DNA from: an uncultured Marvinbryantia sp.
GTDB taxonomy: Bacteria; Bacillota; Clostridia; Lachnospirales; Lachnospiraceae
DNA length: 64,000 nt
Direction: 5' to 3'
Assembly: GCA_937915375.1 (NCBI GenBank)
Contig: CALDMO010000012.1
Coordinates: 13,461-77,460, forward strand
The notes under the pieces were generated by a model. It was not told where the DNA came from. It was given only the letters and a program-made list of their open reading frames with translations, and did not search any database. Of this stretch, positions 54,228 through 62,444 are shown one piece after another. The number at the start of each line of letters is the position of its first letter. Position 1 is the first letter of the stretch. A program made the translations under genes and the position numbers.

Positions 54228-56672
54228 ATGAAAAAATGGACAAGATTTTTTTATCAGCCGTGTCTGCCGATCGGCAGGGATGGAAAAAGAGTGACAGGCA
54301 GCGCGGAACATATTGAGTTGTCAAGACAGGCTGCCGCAGAAGGAATGGTCCTTCTGAAAAATGAGGACGCAGCGCTTCCGTTCGCTTACGGAAAAAGAGT
54401 GGCGGTATTCGGAAAAGGCTGTGCGGATTATGTAAAGGGAGGCGGCGGAAGCGGTGATGTGACCGTTGCTTATACTAGAAGTCTCTTAGAAGGGCTGCAG
54501 ATTAAGGAACGGGAAGGCAAAGTAAAACTGCTCCCGGAGCTTGGCAGTTTTTATGAGGAAAATGTGCGCAGGCAGTATGAGGCTGGGCGTGCTCCCGGCA
54601 TGACGGAGGAACCGGAAGTTCCGCAGGAACTGCTGGCAAAGGCGGCGGCTTTTACAGATACGGCGATTGTTTCTATCTGTCGTTTTTCCGGTGAGGGCTG
54701 GGATCGCACAATTATGGAAGAAGTGACAGCAGACAGCAGTCAGCCGCCGATCGCAGGTGAGGCAGATCCGGATCATGCGGATGAAAATATTACGCTTTCC
54801 AAAAAGATTTTTGAACGGGGAGATTTTTATCTTTCCGCGGCAGAAGCGAAAATGGTGGAGACTGTACAGAAACATTTTGCGCACGTGATTGCGGTGCTGA
54901 ATGTGGGCGGTATGGTAGATACCAGCTGGATTAAGGATGAGAAAACACAGGCAGCGCTTCTGGCATGGCAGGGCGGTATTGAGGGTGGTCTGGCTGCTGC
55001 GGATATCCTTTGCGGCGATGTGAATCCATCCGGAAAACTGACGGATACCTTTGCAGAAAGACTGGAGGATTATCCTTCTTCCGCAAACTTCCACGATTCT
55101 GAAAATTATGTGGAATATACAGAAGATATTTATGTTGGATATCGTTATTTTGAGACTATGAAGGACGCGGAAGACAAGGTGGTTTATCCGTTCGGCTTCG
55201 GTCTTTCGTACACAGAGTTTGCCGTGGAAAAGATCAGAGCGAGCATCAAAGACGGCATTACCGTGGAAGCAATGGTTACCAATATGGGTAAGACTGCCGG
55301 AAAAGAAGTAGTACAGCTTTATTTGAGCGCTCCGCAGGGCAAACTTGGCAGACCGGCACGTGAATTGAAAGCATTTGCAAAAACAAGACTTTTGCAGCCG
55401 GGTGAGATGCAGATCGTTGTATTAAAAGCGCCGCTGGCAGCACTGGCAGCGTTTGACGATATTGGCGAAAAAGACAACTATGGCTGGATTCTGGAAAAAG
55501 GTACTTATGAGTTTTATCTGGGAACCTCTGTGCGCGATGCTGAAAAAGTAGCGTTCTTTGAACTTTCCGACGATATGGTTCTAGAAACTACCGGCAGTAA
55601 ATGCGCGCCGATTTTGTTGACGAAACGTCTGCGGGCGGACGGTACTTACTGTGAACTGGAAACGCATCCGGAATTGCAGCCGGATCTGTATTCGTATGAT
55701 AAAGAGGCTCTTGGTGCGTTTGCGCCGGAAACAGTGGCGCGTCCGGCAGAACTTTTATGGGGCGGTTCCAAAGCGGTATCTGTGATAAAGTTGATCGACG
55801 TAGAAGAAAAGAAGGCAACGATAGAAGAATTTATGGATCAGCTGACCGATGAAGAGATGGTGAGACTGTTATGCGGTCAGCCAAATACCGGTGTGGCAAA
55901 CACCTTCGGTATGGGAAACCTTCCGAAATACGGGGTGCCGAATGTGATGACCGAGGATGGTCCGGCAGGTGTGCGCATTCATCCGGAATGCGGAGTAAGT
56001 ACGACGGCATGGCCGTGCGCAACGCTTCTGGCATGCAGCTGGAATGAAGAACTTGTGGAAGCAGTCGGTGCGGCAGGAGCGCTGGAAGTAAAAGAAAACA
56101 ATATTGGTATCTGGCTGACTCCGGCGATGAATATTCATCGCAGTCCGCTGTGCGGCAGAAATTTTGAGTATTATTCGGAAGATCCGTTGGTGGCAGGAAA
56201 GATGGGGGCAGCAATGGTGCGCGGTATCCAGTCCAGAGGAATTGCAGCATCCGCAAAGCATTTTGCCTGCAATAATAAAGAAACAAATCGTAAGGACAGT
56301 GATTCCAGAGTATCGGAACGTGCAATGCGCGAGATTTATTTGAAAGGATTTGAAATCATGGTGAAGGAGTCTGATCCGTGGACGATTATGACTTCTTATA
56401 ACATTATTAACGGTCATCGTGCTTCGGCAAATAAAGAACTTCTGACAGGAATCCTGCGCGATGAGTGGGGATTTAAGGGTATGATCACGACAGACTGGTG
56501 GACAAATGCCGAGCAGACGGATGAGATCAAAGCCGGAAATGATGTGAAAATGGGATGCGGTTTCCCGATGCGAGTAATGGCTGATCTGGAAAAGGGCAGC
56601 ATCACAAGAGCAGATCTTGAGCCATGCGTAAAGCGTGTGCTTGAAATGATATTAAAAGTAGGAGAGGATTAA
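54228..56672 (+). CDS. Beta-glucosidase/beta-xylosidase, glycoside hydrolase family 3 with swapped domain order
   Basis: This 814-residue enzyme has its domains in reverse of the usual GH3 order. The alpha/beta sandwich domain (EGMVLLKNEDAALPF near residue 40) and the FnIII-like domain come first. The (beta/alpha)8 catalytic domain follows at about 530-814 and contains GRNFEYYSEDP, KHFACNNKETNR and the nucleophile Asp756 in MITTDWWT. This permutation is known in some ruminal and gut Clostridia. No signal peptide is present. I take the ATG nine bases after GGGGG rather than the adjacent GTG. It is in one operon with SGNH and GH51. Confidence 0.92.
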   Translation: MKKWTRFFYQPCLPIGRDGKRVTGSAEHIELSRQAAAEGMVLLKNEDAALPFAYGKRVAVFGKGCADYVKGGGGSGDVTVAYTRSLLEGLQIKEREGKVKLLPELGSFYEENVRRQYEAGRAPGMTEEPEVPQELLAKAAAFTDTAIVSICRFSGEGWDRTIMEEVTADSSQPPIAGEADPDHADENITLSKKIFERGDFYLSAAEAKMVETVQKHFAHVIAVLNVGGMVDTSWIKDEKTQAALLAWQGGIEGGLAAADILCGDVNPSGKLTDTFAERLEDYPSSANFHDSENYVEYTEDIYVGYRYFETMKDAEDKVVYPFGFGLSYTEFAVEKIRASIKDGITVEAMVTNMGKTAGKEVVQLYLSAPQGKLGRPARELKAFAKTRLLQPGEMQIVVLKAPLAALAAFDDIGEKDNYGWILEKGTYEFYLGTSVRDAEKVAFFELSDDMVLETTGSKCAPILLTKRLRADGTYCELETHPELQPDLYSYDKEALGAFAPETVARPAELLWGGSKAVSVIKLIDVEEKKATIEEFMDQLTDEEMVRLLCGQPNTGVANTFGMGNLPKYGVPNVMTEDGPAGVRIHPECGVSTTAWPCATLLACSWNEELVEAVGAAGALEVKENNIGIWLTPAMNIHRSPLCGRNFEYYSEDPLVAGKMGAAMVRGIQSRGIAASAKHFACNNKETNRKDSDSRVSERAMREIYLKGFEIMVKESDPWTIMTSYNIINGHRASANKELLTGILRDEWGFKGMITTDWWTNAEQTDEIKAGNDVKMGCGFPMRVMADLEKGSITRADLEPCVKRVLEMILKVGED

Positions 56673-56675
56673 GCA

Positions 56676-58178
56676 ATGGCAAAATTAGTAATCAACCCAA
56701 ACAAAAAAGAAAGCAAAATCCATAAGGAGATTTACGGACATTTTTCTGAACATCTGGGCAGATGTATTTATGAGGGAATTTATGTCGGTGAAAATTCTCC
56801 GATTCCGAATGTAAACGGAATGCGTACAGATGTAGTAGAAGCTTTAAAACAGATTAAAGTTCCGGTGCTGCGTTGGCCGGGCGGCTGTTTCGCAGATGAG
56901 TATCACTGGAAAGATGGTATCGGTCCGAAAGAGACACGTAAGAAAATGATCAATACGCACTGGGGCGGTGTAGTAGAAGATAACAGCTTCGGTACACATG
57001 AATTTTTTGAACTGTGCGAACAGCTTGGTTGTGAAGCATATGTAAATGGTAATCTTGGAAGCGGTACTGTGCAGGAAATGTCTGAATGGGTAGAATATAT
57101 TACTTTCAATGGTGTTTCTCCGATGGCGGATATGCGTGCGAAAAATGGTCATAAAGAGCCGTGGAAGATGACTTATTTTGGTGTCGGTAATGAAAACTGG
57201 GGCTGCGGCGGAAATATGAACCCGGATTTTTATGCAAATGAATACCGTCGTTATCAGACTTATGTGCGCAATTATGACGAAAGCAATCCGATTTACAAGA
57301 TTTGCTGTGGCGCGAATGTTGCGGATTATGAGTGGACATCTGAAGTGCTGAAGACCTGCTTTAATCATACACAGCCGGCACAGCATGGTCATATGGATGG
57401 TCTTTCTCTGCATTATTATGTTCATCCGGAAGGATGGGAGATAAAAGGCAGCGCAACCGATTTTGATGATAAGGTATATTACAAGACGCTGAATAAAGCG
57501 CTTTATATGGACGAGTTGGTTACACGTCATGGAAATATTATGGATGAATATGATCCGGAGAAGAAAATTGGCATGATCGTAGATGAATGGGGAACCTGGT
57601 ATACTGTTGAACCGGGAACAAATCCGGGATTCTTATACCAGCAGAATACGATGCGTGATGCGCTTGTTGCGGGTATTACACTGAATATTTTTAATAAGCA
57701 CAGCGACCGTGTGAGAATGGCAAACCTGGCACAGATGGTAAATGTGCTGCAGTCTGTGATCCTTACAGACGGTGCGGATATGATTAAAACACCGACCTAT
57801 CATGTATTTGATATGTACAAGTATCATCAGGATGCAATGCTTCTGGACAGCTCTATTGAGACAGAGACGATTGGTGTGGAAGATGAATGGAAAGTGCCGA
57901 ACTTATCTGAGTCTGTTTCTATGGACAGTGAAGGAACGATTCATATTACAGTGGCAAATCTTTCTAATACAGAAGATTATGAGGTAGAAACACTGCTGAC
58001 AGATTATGAGGTTTCTGAAATTAAGGGAGAAATCGTACATGAGGAAATGCATGTACATAACACCTTTGAAAATCCGGACGCTGTAAAAGTGCAGGAGTTC
58101 ACAGGCGCGGAAAAGACTGACAAGGGTCTGAAATTTACAATTCCGAAATGTTCTGTTCTGCATTTGGCAGTGAAATAA
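56676..58178 (+). CDS. abfA: Alpha-L-arabinofuranosidase, glycoside hydrolase family 51
   Basis: This 500-residue intracellular enzyme releases arabinose from arabino-oligosaccharides. The TIM barrel carries the acid/base Glu173 in GVGNENWGCGG and the nucleophile Glu304 in MIVDEWGTW. The N-terminal YGHFSEHLGRCIYEGIYVG segment and C-terminal beta-sandwich domain are typical. It starts three bases after GH3 with its own AGGAGAGG site, and ends one base before the DUF6171 gene, so these genes form a tight operon. Together with GH43 downstream it points to arabinan or arabinoxylan as substrate. Confidence 0.95.
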   Translation: MAKLVINPNKKESKIHKEIYGHFSEHLGRCIYEGIYVGENSPIPNVNGMRTDVVEALKQIKVPVLRWPGGCFADEYHWKDGIGPKETRKKMINTHWGGVVEDNSFGTHEFFELCEQLGCEAYVNGNLGSGTVQEMSEWVEYITFNGVSPMADMRAKNGHKEPWKMTYFGVGNENWGCGGNMNPDFYANEYRRYQTYVRNYDESNPIYKICCGANVADYEWTSEVLKTCFNHTQPAQHGHMDGLSLHYYVHPEGWEIKGSATDFDDKVYYKTLNKALYMDELVTRHGNIMDEYDPEKKIGMIVDEWGTWYTVEPGTNPGFLYQQNTMRDALVAGITLNIFNKHSDRVRMANLAQMVNVLQSVILTDGADMIKTPTYHVFDMYKYHQDAMLLDSSIETETIGVEDEWKVPNLSESVSMDSEGTIHITVANLSNTEDYEVETLLTDYEVSEIKGEIVHEEMHVHNTFENPDAVKVQEFTGAEKTDKGLKFTIPKCSVLHLAVK

Positions 58179-58179
58179 A

Positions 58180-58446
58180 ATGGAATTACGCGTATGTAAA
58201 AAATGTCTGCTTCGGGGTGAATCCGAAGCAGACTATTTTAAAAATCTGGAGCAGTATATCGCAAATTTAAATGAAGATGACCGTGTAGATCAGGAAACTT
58301 ATGAAAAACGCCTTCATATCTGCGGCAAATGTGAGAAGCAGATGAAAGGGATGTGCCGGCTTTGTGGATGCTTTGTAGAACTGCGGGCGGCATTAAGAGT
58401 GAGAAAGTGTCCGGATGTGCCGGCAAAGTGGGAACGAGTGGAATAA
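58180..58446 (+). CDS. DUF6171 small Cys-rich protein
   Basis: This 88-residue protein has an N-terminal CKKC pair, then CGKC and CRLCGC, plus a late Cys, seven to eight Cys in total and spaced like zinc knuckles. No signal peptide is seen. Members of this family are found in Clostridia beside many kinds of genes and have no known role. It starts one base after the GH51 stop and is followed by a terminator, so it is the last gene of the arabinofuranosidase operon. Translation is probably coupled to GH51, as it has no strong ribosome site of its own. Confidence 0.75.
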   Translation: MELRVCKKCLLRGESEADYFKNLEQYIANLNEDDRVDQETYEKRLHICGKCEKQMKGMCRLCGCFVELRAALRVRKCPDVPAKWERVE

Positions 58447-58466
58447 AAGAGAATAAGTTTTGAGAA

Positions 58467-58496
58467 AAAGGATAGCTGAAAATGCTGTCCTTTTTT
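58467..58496 (+). terminator. Terminator of the SGNH-GH3-GH51 operon
   Basis: A ten-base-pair stem (58467-58476 with 58484-58493, one T-G pair) with a seven-base loop and a T run (58491-58496). Confidence 0.85.
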
Positions 58497-58563
58497 GCTG
58501 CCCGAAAGGCAACATATATTATAAAAACAAAAACTGGGAAATGTACTGCAGAAAAAAGTTGCT

Positions 58564-58779
58564 ATGCTGTTAGTGAGTGATGAGGAGCAAAAACTGGCTG
58601 ATGCCAGTGATCTGCGCAGAGAGGTGAATGAGAAAGCAAATCAATTTGCGTGTGATATGATGATTTCACATGATAAATTTGAAGCGTTTTTGGAGAAAAA
58701 TCAGTTTGATAAAGAAAGCATTACCGCGTTTGCGAAAAAAACAGGTATTGATCCCGGAATTGTCGTTGGACAGCTGTAG
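58564..58779 (+). pseudogene. Remnant of an ImmA/IrrE-type metallopeptidase domain protein
   Basis: The 71-residue frame matches only the C-terminal end of HigA/ImmA-IrrE fusion proteins: a VNEKANQFACDMMIS segment, which is the part following the HExxH site, and FAKKTGIDPGIVVGQL, which normally lies some residues before the end. The HExxH metal motif, the N-terminal helix-turn-helix and the usual last residues are absent. The start has no ribosome site. I take it as a decayed piece of a toxin-antitoxin or stress-response gene. A short functional protein is unlikely. Confidence 0.6.
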
Positions 58780-58845
58780 AGAAAACGGATTCTTTCTTAT
58801 CATACAGGATTGAATGTCCTTCGGCAGAAAATGGAATGAATTTAT

Positions 58846-58883
58846 AAAAACCCTCTCCGGCAGATATGGATGTACGGAGAGGG
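58846..58883 (-). terminator. Terminator of the first ArsR-type regulator gene
   Basis: A nine-base-pair stem (58851-58859 with 58875-58883) is followed on the minus strand by five T. It lies 17 bases after the regulator's stop. Confidence 0.75.
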
Positions 58884-58900
58884 CATTGCGTTTCATAAAT

Positions 58901-59821
58901 TTAATTTGGGCTGTAATTTACTTTCACATTGATATCCTGATTGTAGTTTCCGAAGTTTTTTCCAAATAGGGTGAGACCGCCGACGTTTGCGGCATTTTCT
59001 GCAACTTCAAAACGAAGTATCAGTTCATCCTGTGAGGTAAGCTGAAGCTGCGGAGCGGTTACATCGGAAATTTTTAAACCATCAATGTAAGTGCCGCGCT
59101 TATCGATGACCAGCATTTTCAAAAGTCCGTACTGATTCCAGTTCGGGAACCACCAGTCCGGAGTAAACATACCGTGTACATCGCCGTAATCTCCGGGACT
59201 GGTCCAAGTGCCGATTTTGGTATTATTTAAGGAAAAAGTAATATCGGACGGCCAATCGTTGTTAACACCGGGAGCCTCACTGCTGATTTCAAAAGAGAGT
59301 GTCAGCTTATCGATTTTTTGACTAGGCGGCAGCATATTTGGGATACGATAGTCGATGTAGCCTTTACCGAACCAGATAACCTGTGCATCTACATGGCTTG
59401 GATGAGCGAAATATCTTGGATCATCTACTTCGCCGATCAGTTTGCACGGTGTAGAAAGTCCGCAGGTTGGAAAGACAGAGTAATTACAGTAATTTCCGAT
59501 TGGAATGTCAATGGAATAGCTGTTTTCTGCAAAATTATCTTTGTTTGCGACTACGTCTACCAGAATTTTGTCCACATTTACACGGCAGACTTTTTGATTG
59601 CCATGTCCGGAATGTTCGGAAAGGATTGTAACGATACCGCTTTCTTCTAATTTTTTTACGTGACTGGTAAGCGCTCCATTAGTGATCCCCAGACTGGCGG
59701 CCAGTTCATTCATGTTCATTTCTTTATGTTCCAGAAGAATTTGAATGAGGCGGATGCGCAGCTCTGAGCCGAGCGCCTTAAATACTGGAATAGCCTGTTC
59801 CAGGCTTTTAATGTAGAGCAT
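58901..59821 (-). CDS. ArsR-type winged-helix regulator fused to a beta-rich ligand-binding-like domain (copy 1)
   Basis: This 306-residue protein has an N-terminal winged helix-turn-helix (residues 10-85) with ALGSELRIRLIQILLEH, NMNELAASLGITNGALTSHVKKLEESGIV and a wing. It is joined to about 200 residues rich in beta-strand-type patterns with many Trp, Tyr and Asp: NDWPSDITFSLNN, GTWTSPGDYGD, WWFPNWNQYG, LTLFGKNFGNYNQDI. A conserved CGLSTPC motif and DDPRYFAHPSH are also present. The ArsR metal-binding Cys motif is lacking. It resembles copy 2 at 61128 along the whole length. With both flanking GH43, I infer a sugar-sensing one-component regulator. I recall similar fusions in Clostridia and Paenibacillus but no characterised member. 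Confidence 0.8.
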   Translation of the reverse strand: MLYIKSLEQAIPVFKALGSELRIRLIQILLEHKEMNMNELAASLGITNGALTSHVKKLEESGIVTILSEHSGHGNQKVCRVNVDKILVDVVANKDNFAENSYSIDIPIGNYCNYSVFPTCGLSTPCKLIGEVDDPRYFAHPSHVDAQVIWFGKGYIDYRIPNMLPPSQKIDKLTLSFEISSEAPGVNNDWPSDITFSLNNTKIGTWTSPGDYGDVHGMFTPDWWFPNWNQYGLLKMLVIDKRGTYIDGLKISDVTAPQLQLTSQDELILRFEVAENAANVGGLTLFGKNFGNYNQDINVKVNYSPN

Positions 59822-59957
59822 AGAGATACCTCCGTTTTATGTCAGCAGAACCCGGATGTTTCTGTTGTATAGTTTTAACAAAATTAAAATATTTTAGATT
59901 CCTCGATTATGCAATTCATTATATCGGATTTTATAAAAGTGCGCAAGAAGAATTCTT

Positions 59958-60026
59958 TTCTAAAAATACAAAATTTGGTTGATATTTTTTAGAATCTGGT
60001 CTATAATTTATTATACTTAAAAGTAT
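59958..60026 (+). promoter_or_regulatory. GH43 promoter with overlapping operator-like repeats
   Basis: TTGATA (59979-59984), 17 bases, TATAAT (60002-60007). An imperfect inverted repeat, TTCTAAAAATA at 59958-59968 and TATTTTTTAGAA at 59983-59994, covers the -35 and spacer. A second small dyad (ATACTT/AAGTAT, 60013-60026) sits near the expected transcription start. TCTAAA-type hexamers recur at 59894, 60037, 62121 and 62237. These are candidate binding sites for the flanking ArsR-type regulators. Confidence 0.5.
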
Positions 60027-60081
60027 TTTAAATTGATCTAAATAAAAAATGATCAAAAACTAAATTATGGAGGGGTAACAT

Positions 60082-61044
60082 ATGAGCGCAAATCAGGAAT
60101 TGAAGTATAATGAAACGTGGATTCCGCAGCGTGCAGATCCGTATGTGTATCGTCATACAGACGGAATCTACTATTTCACAGCGTCTGTTCCGGCATATGA
60201 CCGCATTGTGCTGCGCAGCAGCTGTACACTTGCGGGGCTTGCAGAAGCTGAAGAAGTGACTGTATGGAAAAAACATGAATCCGGTATTATGAGTGAGCAT
60301 ATCTGGGCTCCGGAACTGCACTATCTGGATGGTAAATGGTACATTTATTTTGCGGGAAGCCAAAAAGAGGATATCTGGGCGCTTCGTCCGTATGTGCTGG
60401 AGTGTGCGGATGCAGATCCGATGACCGGTACATGGGTGGAAAAAGGAATGATGACCTGTGCATCAGATGATGAATATTCATTCCGTGCCTTTTCTTTGGA
60501 TGCAACTGTATTTGAAAATAAGGGCAGATATTATTATGTCTGGGCAGAAAAAGTAGGTGTTGGAAAGCAAATTTCTAATCTGTATATTGCGGAAATGGAA
60601 AATCCGTATACATTAAAGACCGTGCAGGTACTGTTGACGACACCGGATTATGACTGGGAGCGTGTGGGCTTCTGGGTAAATGAAGGCCCGGCTGTGCTCA
60701 AGCACGATGGAAAGATTTATTTGACGTTTTCTGCATCGGAGACAGGACCGATGTATTGTATGGGTATGTTGACAGTGTCTGAGGATGCTGATTTGCTGGA
60801 TCCGCGTTCCTGGGAGAAAGATCGCTATCCGGTGCTGATGACGGATGAATCGAAAGGTATTTATGGTCCGGGGCACAATTCTTTCACAACAGATGAAGAA
60901 GGAAATCCGGTGATGGTTTATCATGCCAGAACAGAGGAGAAGATTGTCGGTAATCCGCTGTATAATCCGAACCGTCATGCGATGCTGATGAAGATTCGTT
61001 TTGATGAAAAAACGGGGCGTCCGATATTTTCGTATGAAAAATAG
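60082..61044 (+). CDS. Glycoside hydrolase family 43 (arabinanase/xylosidase/arabinofuranosidase type)
   Basis: This 320-residue five-bladed beta-propeller enzyme has the catalytic base Asp19 in QRADPYVYRHTDGIYYF, the modulator Asp140 in FSLDATVF and the acid Glu201 in WVNEGPAVLKHDGKIYLTFS. The HIWAPELHYLDGKWYIYF blade is typical. No signal peptide is present, so it acts on imported oligosaccharides, probably arabinose-containing. It is flanked on both sides by paralogous ArsR-type regulators and precedes a sugar ABC transporter. The exact linkage specificity cannot be read from sequence. Confidence 0.93.
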   Translation: MSANQELKYNETWIPQRADPYVYRHTDGIYYFTASVPAYDRIVLRSSCTLAGLAEAEEVTVWKKHESGIMSEHIWAPELHYLDGKWYIYFAGSQKEDIWALRPYVLECADADPMTGTWVEKGMMTCASDDEYSFRAFSLDATVFENKGRYYYVWAEKVGVGKQISNLYIAEMENPYTLKTVQVLLTTPDYDWERVGFWVNEGPAVLKHDGKIYLTFSASETGPMYCMGMLTVSEDADLLDPRSWEKDRYPVLMTDESKGIYGPGHNSFTTDEEGNPVMVYHARTEEKIVGNPLYNPNRHAMLMKIRFDEKTGRPIFSYEK

Positions 61045-61085
61045 AAGAAATAGAAAAGGGAAAGAGAAATAAAGATAGAGAAAAG

Positions 61086-61122
61086 AAAGGCTTGCTGGAT
61101 GGTAAATCCGGCGAGCCTTTTT
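61086..61122. terminator. Bidirectional terminator between GH43 and the second regulator
   Basis: A 15-base-pair stem (61086-61100 with 61106-61120, two G-T pairs) and a five-base loop, with A and T runs on the outside, serve both convergent genes. Confidence 0.85.
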
Positions 61123-61127
61123 CGTAG

Positions 61128-62051
61128 CTAAACCTGTTTTTCATAGGAAATTTCTATTTGAATATTTTGTCTGTAATCTCCAAAACTTCGACCGAACAAG
61201 GTGCAGCCGCCGACATGCCGAGCATTTTCGGGAACGGCAATTCGGAAGAAAAGTACAGATTGATCGGTCAGGGAAAGCTGTTCGGTTGTCACTTCGGAAA
61301 GTAGTTCATCGTCAAGAAACGTTCCTTGCTGATTGATCGTGAGACGTTTTAGCAATCCATACTGATTTAGAAAAGGATACCACCAGTTCGGATTGAGGTG
61401 TCCGGGACGATCACCGTAATCTCCGGGACTGGTCCATGTACCAAGTAAGGTATCGTTTAAAGAAAAAGTAATATCGGATGGCCAGTTGTCATTAAATCTG
61501 GGGGCTTCTGAGGAGAGCTCCATGGAAATAGTCAGTTCGCAGATTGTGGAACCACGCGGGATAAAATTGGGCAGGATATATTCCAGATAACCGCTGGTAA
61601 ACCATAGAATTTCGGCCTGAAGGCGGTTGGGATGCGCAAAATAACGCGGCTCATCCAACTGTCCGATAAATGAGGTAGGAGTTGCCAGTCCACAAGTGGG
61701 ATTTATTTCAAAACGACCATAACTGCCAATTGGAATTTCTGTTTTATACATAGAATGACCTGGAACAGAAGATTTGAGTGAAATCATCAGCTGATCCGGT
61801 GTATTCAGGAGCTGGCATTGTTTCTGACCACCGTGAGAACTTTTGCAGTTTGTCATGCAGATCAGACCGCAGTCACACAAGATATGCAGATGCGGTGTCA
61901 GTGTGCTTACCGGAATTTGCAGTAAAGCGGCAATCTGTTTCGGACTGATGCCGTTTTGCTGGCTGATGAGAGTCAGTGCTTTTACCCGGATCTCAGATGA
62001 GAGCGCCTGGAAGACAGGTAGTCCGTTTTCCAGATTATAGGAAGTAACCAT
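61128..62051 (-). CDS. ArsR-type winged-helix regulator fused to a beta-rich ligand-binding-like domain (copy 2)
   Basis: This 307-residue paralog of the regulator at 58901 has the same plan: a winged helix-turn-helix (residues 10-85) with LSSEIRVKALTLISQQNGIS and KQIAALLQIPVSTLTPHLHIL. A C-terminal domain of about 200 residues keeps CGLATPTSFIGQLDEPRYFAHP, NWPSDITFSLNDTLLGTW, TSPGDYGDR and LFGRSFGDYRQNI. The second Cys of copy 1's CGLxTPC is Thr here. Its start follows CGGAGG. It is divergent from the sugar-transporter operon, so that operon is its likely target. Confidence 0.8.
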   Translation of the reverse strand: MVTSYNLENGLPVFQALSSEIRVKALTLISQQNGISPKQIAALLQIPVSTLTPHLHILCDCGLICMTNCKSSHGGQKQCQLLNTPDQLMISLKSSVPGHSMYKTEIPIGSYGRFEINPTCGLATPTSFIGQLDEPRYFAHPNRLQAEILWFTSGYLEYILPNFIPRGSTICELTISMELSSEAPRFNDNWPSDITFSLNDTLLGTWTSPGDYGDRPGHLNPNWWYPFLNQYGLLKRLTINQQGTFLDDELLSEVTTEQLSLTDQSVLFFRIAVPENARHVGGCTLFGRSFGDYRQNIQIEISYEKQV

Positions 62052-62267
62052 GAAAATTCCTCCGTAGGTTTTAAAATGTAAGTTGCATTATAAACGAAAG
62101 AAAACTGTAAATGAAAATAGTTTAGAAAAAAATTAATTTTATGTTTTTATTATAATAAATAGCTTGAAAAAGTCAATAAAAACAACGAAAATCAATAAAA
62201 AATATCGTGTAATTGTATAATTTTATTTCAGATTCATCTAAATTAATAAAAATAATTCAAAAATATA

Positions 62268-62296
62268 TTGACAATAGAGAGGCGTGATTGTATAAT
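62268..62296 (+). promoter_or_regulatory. Full-consensus promoter of the sugar ABC transporter operon
   Basis: TTGACA (62268-62273), exactly 17 bases, then TATAAT (62291-62296), giving an mRNA leader of about 140 bases. A TCTAAA-type site (62237-62242) lies just upstream. The 393-base gap 62052-62444 is very AT rich and otherwise holds only another TTTAGA (62121) near the divergent regulator. Confidence 0.75.
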
Positions 62297-62444
62297 GTCC
62301 TCATATCCGGAAATAAAAATAAAAAAAATTGTGCAAATTAAACATGTTTAAATAAATAAAAATAGTTTATAAAAACCCGAACATGCATGAATCGCACAAG
62401 AAAAAACCGGAAATACTTAATTTTTTAATAGGGAGGATTTTGTA

